Part shown: positions 36,380 through 46,248 of the stretch, one piece after another
Layout of the letters: every line of letters begins with the position of its first letter
How positions within the stretch are numbered: position 1 is the stretch's first letter
Source: Guillardia theta CCMP2712
Lineage: Eukaryota > Cryptophyceae > Pyrenomonadales > Geminigeraceae
Reading direction: 5' to 3'
NCBI RefSeq assembly: GCF_000315625.1
Contig: NW_005434611.1
Coordinates: 312,045 to 376,044, forward strand
Length of the DNA stretch: 64,000 nt
The notes under the pieces: model-generated
The model's input: the letters and a program-made list of their open reading frames with translations, nothing else
The model's database searches: none
What the model was told of the DNA's origin: nothing
Made by a program: the position numbers and the translations under genes

Positions 36380-36860
36380 GAGAGTACTAGGCTGCCACGG
36401 TCGCACAGGCCATACGGCGAGAAGCCTGAGAAAAGATCGGTACGGTCAGTGAGAACCAACCCCGTGATCCTGCCCTGGTGAACCGTTCAGTTCTGTCCCC
36501 CAAACTTACTATGTGACTGATACCTCGCGCACGTCCCGAGTTCGTTTCCCCGCGGCCATGCCAGCGATGTCGCTGCGGCCGGTCAGTACCGTGACGCCTC
36601 CCCCGTAGCCCCCGGCCTCTAGACCGGAATCCTGCTGCTGTACTTTAGTCAAAGTGAGGTTAAAAATCAGTACGAGCAGGAGCCGCCCACATGCTCGGAA
36701 ACTTCCGAAGTTCGGCACTGGCTTGATCCGCACGGGCCGTTATCGCTGTGACTGTGACCCCCGGGGGATCGGGACAGAGACGGTCTGACTGACAGCTGGG
36801 GGAGTGACAGCGACTGAAGACTCTCCGAGTCAGCAGCCCAGTGACGTGACCTGTGGTAAA
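36380..36860. repeat. CpG-rich island with GTGAC words
   Basis: CpG-rich DNA with frequent GTGAC, GACTGA and CCCGGG words, for example GTGACTGTGACCCCCGGGGG near 36748. No ORF with a domain. It is flanked downstream (36880-37030) by TACCC-rich DNA. Confidence 0.5.
36644..36673 (+). repeat. 29-bp dispersed repeat, copy 3
   Basis: Same word with three substitutions, about 305 bp downstream of copy 2 in the same orientation. Copies 2 and 3 are both followed by CGAG and GC-rich DNA, suggesting a longer decayed unit of roughly 300 bp. Confidence 0.7.
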
Positions 36861-37121
36861 GTCCTCGACAGTTTTCGTACCTCAGGTACCCCTACCTCAC
36901 AAAGATGTCCTTACCCTTACCCCTCTATATACACATTTTCTCTAGTAAGTGGCTAAGTAATTAAGGATACCCTAACACCCTCTGGATCATGACAAGGCAC
37001 CCCCTACCCTCCCCAGGCCACAAACCGCCCCCTTCTAACCCTTACATGAAGGAGGATCTTTTTAAAGTTCCGTGTTTCTCTCTTTTCATAGAGCTTCTCC
37101 TTCTTCTCTACCTCCCTCCCC

Positions 37122-37493
37122 TTGTACTCCCGCAGTTGTCCCATCTCCACCTCCGAGAAACCTTCGACTATGTGTCGTCAAACAGTCTGTGTCGACTGCA
37201 GTGTTTTGCATGAGAGCGCTCAGGCCTCGACAGCGATTGAACATTGCTTTCCCTCCCTTGCAGGCAGCGAGGAAGCACAAGACCAGGACGATACGTCATC
37301 CAGCCCGCAGCAGCAGGAGACGGGCACCACCGCAGACATGGAAGCCAAGAGCAGCAACCTTGGCTGGACCTTGAGGAAGCAGGTGGAAGCACTGCTGCAC
37401 GCGATGGCATATATCAAGATGCTACAGACTCAGAAAGGAGGCAGCGTGGACGGGACGAGGCTGCCCTGCCTGACTAGAATGAGAAAGAGGTAA
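37122..37493 (+). CDS. Hypothetical small ORF
   Basis: Open frame whose second half (from about 37264, after a CCTTGCAG acceptor-like site) reads like protein: SEEAQDQDDTSSSPQQQETG and then LGWTLRKQVEALLHAMAYIK, a short amphipathic helix, ending RMRKR. No family recognised, no clear start, and the first half may be intron. It could be an exon of an otherwise unseen gene. Confidence 0.25.
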   Translation: MYSRSCPISTSEKPSTMCRQTVCVDCSVLHESAQASTAIEHCFPSLAGSEEAQDQDDTSSSPQQQETGTTADMEAKSSNLGWTLRKQVEALLHAMAYIKMLQTQKGGSVDGTRLPCLTRMRKR

Positions 37494-37499
37494 TGCTCA

Positions 37500-38375
37500 A
37501 CCTTGTTGAAATGCAGTATACCAGATGAATCTACTTGAATGGAATGAGCATGTGTTCCCTTCTCCTGTGCACTTTTCCCCCATCGCTCCCCGGCCCCTCT
37601 CCTCCTCCATCAAGTTGCGAAACTCGTTACCTCAAAACATTCTGCACCTGCCACAACCAGCAAACCCGTTCTGATGAACATCATTGACGCATCTGAGAGC
37701 ATCAAGTTTCATCACGCTGGTAGCAGCGTATCAGAGCAGAACCTGAAGACAAATCTGACATAACACGGTTGATCATGTGGAAGACAGGGTGGACTTGAAA
37801 CTCCTCCCAGGGTCAATCACCTCAGGATTGGGTCCGACTTTCAAGACAAAAATCTGATTTGCAAAGTCTTGCATCCGATATTTTCCTTACCTCCGAGTCG
37901 GACCGTGACTATTCCAACACTGTGATCCGAGGCTTCAGTGACGCCGCACACTCTCAGACATCGGGGTGACTGCCGAGTCAAGAGGATGGAACTTAGTCGG
38001 ATCTCAAGTTGCAGCCGCGCCGCAGCCTCCGCAGACTCCTGTGACTCTTGGATGCCATGATGAGGAGTCCGGCCGCATCCGGGGCCGGACTCCGGGACTG
38101 AGCCCGGCGGGCTGGGGCACGATACTATGATTCGTTTGAAGTTAAATGAATGCTCAGGTATCGACTCCGATCTCTCAGAGTTACCCAAAGCAGCAGCGAC
38201 GGTACTACAGTGCCGCCCGCCGACGGCCCGGGACCGGCCCGGCCGCGACCGGCGCCGGGCGGGCGCCGCCGTGACGGGCGGCCGTGTGAGCGGATCGGGC
38301 CGCCGGGCCCGGCAGAGCCTGTGAGTGACTGGTTGCAACCCGCCTCATCGTCCCGCGTCCCGCTTCAGGCCCGCC
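37500..38375. other. Intergenic with CpG-rich island before the next gene
   Basis: 37500-37830 is unremarkable. 37875-38375 becomes strongly CpG-rich (runs such as GGCCCGGCCGCGACCGGCGC near 38236) and ends at the start codon of the next gene. It could be a promoter island or a member of the GTGAC island family. Confidence 0.5.
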
Positions 38376-39161
38376 ATGGGTGCGGAACAGAGCGCAGAGG
38401 GCGGCGGAGGCGGCGGAGGCGGCGGACTCGCAGCTGGTGAGTGCGAGGAGGATGAAGAAACTCTTTGCTAGAGCTGCAACAATCCTGAGAGAGTAAGGAG
38501 AGCGAACGAGGTTCACTTGCTGGTAGTGGAAACAATAAATGCTTCGAGTCAGATAGTAGACAAGTTTAGTTGGGAGTTGGAGTTAGGTGGTGAAGTTGAA
38601 ATGAAGTCTAGGATGTATTAGGTCCCATTTCATCTTGTATGTGCTCGTGATGCGCTTCTTTCAGAAATCTTGAGGTTGCAAGCAGCGAAGAGAGGCGGAT
38701 GGCTAAGCGAGGAGGAGTTCGACGAAGAGGTAAAACGCGTCATCAGGGATTTCAATGGCGAGAGTAGAGAACCTGCCTACGACTTTGACCGAGTCATGGA
38801 GGTGATGGAAGACGAAGCGCAAATGGCTGAATGGGAGGCTCGTTATGGTAGCGGGGCACATGAACAAGCAGAAACTCAAGGAGGTCAACCTTTGCAGGAC
38901 GAAACGCAACAGAAGCACGACGGGCTTGTGGAGCTAGATCTAACGGGAGGAGAAGCGCTGCAAAGCGACATGAATCAAGCTCATGAGAACGAGAGCTCGC
39001 AAAAGCCTGCCGAAATATCCGTGGACACCCCTGATGAAGACAGAACATCTCCCACCCACGACGAGTCGCTCAGCAAATCTCCAAGCACCCCGATAGCCAA
39101 GAATGTTCCACCTTCAGATGAGATCGCAACTTTCCTCTCGCCAGATCCAAATGAGTCATAG
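38376..39161 (+). CDS. Acidic protein with N-myristoylation-type start
   Basis: Exon 38376-38436 encodes MGAEQSAEG, a Gly run and LAA; exon 38665-39161 continues EILRLQAAKRGGWLSEEEFD, then VKRVIRDFNGESREPAYDFD and a long acidic, Gln/Ser-rich tail ending SPDPNES. About 186 residues. Met-Gly-x-x-x-Ser is the classic N-myristoyltransferase signal, so the protein may attach to membranes. The helix LSEEEFDEEVKRVI resembles an EF-hand-like or short coiled helix but shows no calcium loop. Function unknown. The start sits at the end of a CpG-rich island. Confidence 0.6.
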
Positions 39162-39354
39162 GGGCTGTATGTTAACTCTTCCTCGCTCCAACAAGTGAAC
39201 CGTCTTATCTCCGAGTTTTATTAAGAAGCTTCTTCGTGCGACTCTACTTGCTGTTTGACGGCTATGCAGGCCTCTGACACTTCTCGGTTCACAAGTTAGG
39301 AATAGGAGGGAGGAGAAGGATGACTCTTCTCCTTTGCTTCACACTTTAGAGGTC

Positions 39355-40997
39355 TCACTTCACTTCACGTCCGCGGGGATCCATGGGCCACCTGTACCAG
39401 AATGTCACCTCCCTTATTTCCTCATCGGCAAGTGCGCTACCTTTGGCCGCTGCTGCTCTCAGCCGTCGCTCACGGCGCTGTCAAAGAGGACGCACGGTCA
39501 CAGACGCAACAAGCACAAGGAAGTACTGGCACCTGTCTCTCCTCAATCCGCACCTTCTCGACTTGCGCTCTCTCAACCTCACCGTTGACCAGCGCATTTC
39601 TGTCCTCCCTGTCCAACACGTCAGAGCAGTCCATGGGTGCAGTCCCGGAGTCCTGACCTGAATCGGGAGTCTGAAGGCAGACACTTCTCAAGAGGATCGA
39701 ACACAGGGTCTCGTCCTGTGTTCGAGGAGATGTCCCAATACCTATGCCCGTTGAAGTCCAAAAAGCCCAGGAAAGAGCCCTCAACGTTACAGATGGAATT
39801 TATGATCTCGCCTTGTGCATCAAGTCGGTTGATAGACCCAATGAAAGTATCTGAAGGCAGCCCCTTGCACGGGTTCAGCTCGATAGTGCAGCTGATAGAG
39901 TTCTTCGTGTCCAAGAACGTGTATCCCCCCAGCACCTCTTGAATGACATCACCCCAGTAAACGTTGTTGTATCTGTCCATCGTGAAGCCAACCTCGATGG
40001 TGGTCCCGTCAGGAAACTGACACATTCGGATGCCCGACTGCTTCACATACAGCTTGTTGTAGCCGAATGAGGCCTCGTAGGTTGACCATCCGATATACTG
40101 GAAACTGTTGTTGGGTCCAACGACTTGCCATGAGGTTACTGGGGGGTGATGACTGGTCTGCTCCAAGTAGAGTCTTACTCCACCATCAAAACTTGCTTGC
40201 AGAGTCTCTCCCAGCGTCGGATTGAAGGGCTTGACAAACTGGGAAGTCGTATGGATACAAGCAATGAAGCAAGCAGTCACATGCTTTAGACGCTCGACAG
40301 GATCTGTTTCCATTGCAGCTCGAGACAGGTAATGCGGACAGAAGCAAAACTGATATGCCGCACACTCAAGAATCGTCCTGGGCTGACAGCAGCGTACGGG
40401 GAAGGTGACTGACAGCAGGTTCTGACCGGAAAGGAGCTTCCTTCCCATCTGCTTCACAACTTCGGCAACGACGCTCCTGCTGACTTTGATCCCCTCATAG
40501 TCTGTGTTGATCAGTCCTCCATTGGGATGAGCCAGCTTGTGTCGACACTTCATCACTTTTTCTAGCAGGCGCTCCACATCCGAATCCTTCATGCGATCTT
40601 TGGAACGACCCGCAAGCTTCTTGGCGCTGTTCCAGAGCCCTCTCAAAGACTTTCCCGCCATCTTCCGAAAACCGGATCTCTCAGCCGAGAGCTTCTCATG
40701 ATGCTTGTCTTCAATGCCAATGTCATCAGATATGTCGACGTAATCATTCGAGTTTTCTTCTTCTTCTGGGTTTGCCTCCACGCACATTCCTCGAAGTGCT
40801 TCCTCCACTTCGTCTTCATTTTCTTCACCATTAAATACACCGTCAAGAACGATCTCGTCATCCTTGACCTGGTTGCGCTGTGGCATCACGGTTGTGGCCA
40901 TGTCCTGTAGAAAACAGTCAGTCCTGTCACCAACTCGTCGAAAACCATAGGCGTGGTTCGACGCCTCCTCCTCTTGTAATCTCCGCTTTCTCATCAC
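39355..40997 (-). CDS. Oxysterol-binding protein-related protein (ORP)
   Basis: Three exons with matching phases: 39658-40997, 39533-39608 and 39355-39477. The family fingerprint EQTSHHPPV is present, preceded by FVKPFNPTLGETLQ, and followed by IEVGFTMDRYNNVYWGDVIQ and the C-terminal DPLEKCLPSDSRFREDRNAL, then VERAQVEKVRIEERQ and FWYRWPMDPRG. This is the complete lipid-binding ORD fold, which moves sterol or PI4P between membranes. There is no PH domain and I see no FFAT motif; the N-terminal 170 residues are acidic with a basic segment (KKLAGRSKDRMKD). The length resembles short ORPs. The first Met (40997) is used; a second Met at about 40900 (MATTVMPQ) is an alternative. Confidence 0.92.
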
Positions 40998-41399
40998 GGA
41001 CTATTCTAATCGCCAAAGCCTCTGCTCCTTGAACCTACAACATTCCCACTCTTTTGTTCCAATCCAAATCCATTTCATTCACAGGTAGTCCAAAGGTCAC
41101 TTTCCATCCAAACTCATCTCGCTTCCAGAATTCTTTCTCGAATCCCTCTCATTTTCGATTCTATCACTTTGGACATACTTGACTTCACTTCATCTATGCA
41201 TGGTTCACAGCTGATCCCTCGTCCCGGTTCACTCCGATTCCTCCGCTCTCTCGGTTTCTTTCACCTCTCGTCCATTCGCTGCACTCAAATCATTCCTGGT
41301 TTTTGGTCTCTTGCTCTTTTCTCTCCTCACTCTTTCCCGTTTCCTCCTCCTCCTTCAGTCTTCCCGCTCCTCCTTCCCCTTGTGTCAGGCTCTTTCTCC

Positions 41400-42430
41400 T
41401 CCTGCCATCTTCGCACACATCAGCCTTTACCACTCTACCCCCCATTGACTACCCCCACATGTGCCACACCCACCCACCTTTCTCACTACCCACCCATCAA
41501 TTTTTGTAATTTTTGATTACAAAGCAGGGGTAATCGATTGCTCCGATTTGAACCCTTACCTACACAGATTTCATTTTTGGAAGTACCCCACCTACATTTG
41601 GAGAGACCCACCCCTCCATTCCTGATAAAGTACCTACCCACCCATAGGGCAAAAGAAAGGAGAATGGATTTACGAGGGGTACCCATGCACCCCCCAAGTG
41701 TGGTACCCCATCGGAGCACACATTGTACCCCACCACCCTCACAGACTTGCTTTTAGCAACTCGAATGCCACATGTTGTACCCCTCACCCTTTTAAATGAC
41801 TGCTCGGTACCCACCCTTGATTAAACATTTCTGACCCACCCCACCCCCGAGAGTTGTTTTACCACCCACCCTTCTCCCATACGAGTCACTTGTACCCCTC
41901 TATTGTTTACTACTCCAGCTTCGTGACCCCCTGGTGGATACCTCTTCTCTTTTTATTACCCCATGAGGGGTGGGGGTACTACAGGTGGATAGAGGGATAC
42001 AACGTAATTGAGGGCTGGGGGACGGACAGGGTAGTCAATGGAGGGGGTAGGGTATCTGTTGTAGTGGAGTGGAAGTGAGGTCATTGAGTGGGGTACTCTT
42101 GGGGTATTGAGTGGGGTAGGGTAGTCTTGATGGGGAGGTATTTGTTAATTTCATGGTGGGGTAGTCAAGCTGTCAGCTGAGTCATGATCAGGAGTGGGGG
42201 CAATAACACACCAGGGGTAGTAAATCCACTCAATCGGAGGGTAGGGGTAGTAAAAGGTCTTGGTTGCTCGGGGGTTGCATGGGGTGATGCTGCTGGTCAA
42301 TTTTGATAGGTGGGGGTGGAAGTGAATTATGGTCAATAGTAGGGTGGGTAGTGGTTGTTTCCAGGAGGTACCCCTTTTTTCCTCATAAAGTACCCCCTGT
42401 CGATTCCCAGTCCCACCACCCACCCCGCTG
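41400..42430. repeat. TACCC-rich block switching to GGGTA-rich
   Basis: 41430-41940 is packed with TACCC, CACCC and ACCCAC words. From about 41950 to 42350 the same strand switches to GGGTA, GGGGT and GTGGGG words, and at 42360-42430 it returns to TACCCC. There is no simple unit and no supported ORF. The strand switch makes it a rough large-scale inverted arrangement. 40998-41400 upstream shows nothing I can name. Confidence 0.6.
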
Positions 42431-42449
42431 GTTCGATAATGAAACTTTG

Positions 42450-42960
42450 CGTATAACTTGGCGACTGGTAGGCATCTCCGACGGACACGTTCACTGCCCG
42501 GTGCTCCGAGGTTCAAGGTACGGTCGGTCACTGAGCTACTATGCCGGGGCCGGCCCCCGGGACCCCGGCCGCGCCGCAGCAGTGCCCGGCCGGGCCCACG
42601 CCGCCTCCGCTGCCCGGCGGGACCTCCGAGCTCGGGCCTGGCCGCAGTTGCCGGGGACCTCCGAGGCTCGGCCCGACTGCGGCCCGAGTCCCGGGTCGGG
42701 CCCGCGGAAACGGTCTTCAGATGACTGAGTCAACCGTCGACGAGTTGAAATCTATGATTTCAAGTTTAACTAACAACAAGTTGTACAACTGTGACCGTGA
42801 CTGTTCCGAGTGACGGTGGCCCCGCTGCCGCGCCGGGAGTGACTGATGACTGCAGTGACTCAGGCCCACCTGAGACGGTCCCCGCCCGGGATTGAGATTC
42901 GGAGTCCGGCCCCGGGCCGGTTCACTCTCTGACCAGCCAGCACGAGAAACGTCACGACTA
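42450..42960. repeat. CpG-rich island with GTGAC words
   Basis: Extremely CpG-rich (42540-42720, including CGGGGCCGGCCCCCGGGACC) and followed by GTGACCGTGACTGTTCC, GTGACGG and GTGACTGATGACTGCAGTGA. Ends near the stop of the next minus-strand gene. Confidence 0.5.
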
Positions 42961-42986
42961 AAGACGGCAAGTCAATCAAATTCTGC

Positions 42987-45710
42987 TCACCGTGACTTGA
43001 GGTAGCGAGCTCTGCTCTCCTTCATGCTTCTTCCCTCCGATCCTTCACGTCGGGCAGGCGACGAGCTGGGTGAAGAGTCTGGGTAGGGCTGAGGCAAGGG
43101 GTAGAGAGGAGGAGGAAGCGTTTCTAGAGGAGCCCAGGCGCCATCCTCGTCATCCCTGAGACCTGCGATGAGGGCGAAGGCAGGAGACTTGACGACCTTA
43201 GGGGTCGAAGACTTCCTGCTGTCAGGAGCAACAAGCCCCGGCCCTGCCTCCGGCCTATGACGAGGCGTCGCCACCGCCTCCACAAGAGCTCGCCTGCTAT
43301 CCTGCAACACTCAGTGAGCGCCCGCGGCCCCTGAGGAGAGGAAGGCATGCCCGGGTGGGAGGAAGCTTGGACCGGAGCTCTGTCGCGCTAGTCCTGGGTC
43401 TTTTCTCCATCTCGTAGCGCTTGAGGTCGTCGTGTGCGGAGGTCAGATGAGTCGATGAGGAGGAGGTGGTGGTGGCCACTCTCAGCCCGCTCCTCGTCCA
43501 CTTCTTGTGCTCCAACTGAGCGACTCTCATTGCCTGGCGGCATCGGGTGAGGGAGGAGAGGAGGGAGGGAGAGGAGGGACCAGAGCTGCGATGGCCTCGT
43601 TGCACTTGAGGTGGTTCGAACTCTGAGAGCGAGCAAGAGGGTAGAGAGAGGGTAAGATAAATTGAGGTGTGAAAGGGAGGGAGAGACAATGAGGAGATAG
43701 ACTTTAGTCGATCTCGACAAACGTACCTGCGCCTCCTTCTCCTCTTGCTTCTCCTCCTCCTCCTTCTCCTCCGGCTCAGTCTGCTCTGCCGCATCCTGCC
43801 ATCTCGTACTGGTGGAGGCGTCTGCAAGGGGCTTGCTAGCCGTCTCGTGCTGTACGGAAGTGCCTGAGAGAGCGAAACCGAAGAGATGCTTTCGAATCTG
43901 GTCGAGCTCCCCTCGCACTGCCTTCACCTCCTCCTGCCCTGCTTTCGCTGCCAAACTGTCAAAGTGGAACCGCTGAGATCGAGAAAAACCGTTCAAGAGG
44001 AGGAGCAACTCGTTGTAACGGTCCGACAGCGCCTGTTGCTGCAATGGTGACTGCTCCATGACCATCCTGCACGTTCGATTCACTCCATGACTCAAAGTTG
44101 AGAGGCACTTGCATTGTTCCAGTGAGCGCTGCCCCTTCAAGCTCCTGTACCCTCAGCACGAGTCTCGATAAGGACGTGGAGGTGTTCTCCAGCTCGTTGG
44201 TGATCTACCCAATCATGAGCGGAGGAGCTGACGGGGAGGAGAATGACGAGGAAGAGGAAGGAGAAGAGGGGAGGGGTCAGGAGACAATGAAAGTCAAAGA
44301 AAGGGAGGGGAGTCAGCATACTCTGGATATGTCATCGTCTTGCGGGAGCTTCTGCTGGTCCCCGAGTGCCGCCAGCATTTTCTGTGATTTTCAGTCTCAC
44401 CAGGGGCCCTCAGCATCACCTGCGAGCACGCGCTCACCTGCGACCCCGCTCGTTCACTCCTCCTCAGCTGCTTCACGAACAGGTCGAGCTCCTGTACCTT
44501 GCCGCACAAGGTGTCGAACTCTGCCTTGTCTGCTTTCCTCTTCGTCAGCGACCCGTGGGCTTCGATGATCTGCCGGAACACAGCTCCTGTCTTAGCTGGC
44601 ATGCTCTGCTCTATCCTCCTCGTCTCCTCCTGACTCTCTAGGTCGATCCTCTCCTCCTGCTTCTCCGCAGGCTGCTGCCCCCGGCTCTCCTCATACTCCC
44701 CCGGCTCCCTCCCCTCGATGTTCTGAACTTTCACCATCATGTCGATCCCTTCCACCTTGTCATGCAAGGCCGTCAGCCGCTGCTCTGACACCTGCCAATG
44801 ATGACCTTTACAGGCTGAAAAATGAGGGTCACAACATCCTGACACCTGCCATGCCGACACCATGCTCGCCATCGCCTGCTGCAGGTTCCCAGCCCAGTCA
44901 TCGTGCCCTTGGGAGGAGAGACCGGCTGCCGTCTCCTCCGTGAGGCTGCTGGCGGTATCCAACCTCTCGATGATCTTCTCTCGCTCTATTTGATGCACGT
45001 AGCTCAACTTGTTCGCCTCCTCTATTTGCTGTGCCACTGCCGCTGCCTGCGCTGCCGCTGCCGCTGCCGCTTCCTGAGCCAGCTTGACCCCAGCTGCTGC
45101 ATCCTCTGACATCTTCTCGGCCTTCTCAGCTCGTTCGGACGTCAACCGCAGCTGCTCCTCAAGGATGGAGAGCTGAGTATCGAACGTCTCCTTCATCGAA
45201 GCAAACTGTCTTGCTGTCTCCTCCTTCTCCCGCTCGTTCTCCTCCTCCATCTCCTTCATCTTGATCTTCATGCTGGAGGTCTCTTTCCTCAGCAGGCTGA
45301 AGGACTCCTCTTGCTCCTCCCTCATTTTCGTCATCTCATCTGCCAACTTCTCTACTTGCGCCTCGAGCTTCGCGTTCAGCTCCGAGAGGCTGCGAGTCGT
45401 GTCCGACCTGAGGGCCTCGAGGTCAACGGCGAAGTCATTGAGCAAGTGACTGTGTGTGACTGCCGTCTTCTCCAGCTCAGCGATGCGGGCATCGTCCCTT
45501 TGCTGCAGACCTTGGAGCTCCTTGACCTCCGTCTCTAAGACATCTGCGCGGCCTGACAGCGACTCTTCCTTTCGCTCCAGCACATGGAGGAAAGAGCTGT
45601 GGTCCTCTGAAGACTGTATAAGGAACGAGATGCATCGTTGCAGGTAGCTCAAGTCGATCTGCACAAGATGAGCAGCTTGAAACGACTCCGTGGAGATGGG
45701 GATGCTGCAG
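42987..45710 (-). CDS. Coiled-coil protein, possibly cytoskeletal or axonemal
   Basis: The first large exon starts near 45710 with SIPISTESFQAAHLVQIDLS after a CTGCAG acceptor, so a short upstream exon with the start codon is not identified. Long heptad segments follow: LETEVKELQGLQQRDDARIA, LSELNAKLEAQVEKLADEMT, MKIKMKEMEEENEREKEETA, an Ala/Gln-rich helix, then LTALHDKVEGIDMMVKVQNI and KADKAEFDTLCGKVQELDLF. After an intron region near 44290-44400, a segment LQQQALSDRYNELLLLLNGF and a Glu-rich stretch (about 43735-44140) continue it. The last exon (42987-43310) is Pro/Ser-rich and ends SRARYLKSR. The KAD...F..L..K pattern recalls DUF4795-type axonemal proteins, but this is a weak match. Confidence 0.55.
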
Positions 45711-45923
45711 AATGGATGTCAAGAACATCTGATGACCGCACAACAATACAAAGCAGGCCACCTCTCATTCTTTGCCGACATCCTTTACGGTAACATCGTA
45801 TCATGTCGCAATCTTGCTCATCGTCTGTCGAAACAGCAACTCCAAGAAATGCAAGTTAGCACAAACAACAAGGCAGGCTGAGTTCACTTGCTGCTTTCCC
45901 GGTCCTCTAATTTTCTTCACTCC

Positions 45924-46073
<150 letters not shown>

Positions 46074-46248
46074 TCCTCGTTCTGGCCCACGCACTACCGC
46101 CATTGCTTTCCCTGCATTTTTACTGGTCAAAGTAGACACAACGGTTGACTGCTCTGACTGTGTTCCTTGGACAGAACTTCAATTATTCCGTGCACGGAAC
46201 ATTTACCAAAACGTAACAGCCATCAAGCTTGTCAACGGTTTGCTGGCG

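Noticed and set aside
42987-45710. Firm DUF4795 (QRICH2/FAP-like) assignment
   Set aside because: Only the KAD...L..K spacing agrees; long coiled coils give such matches by chance.
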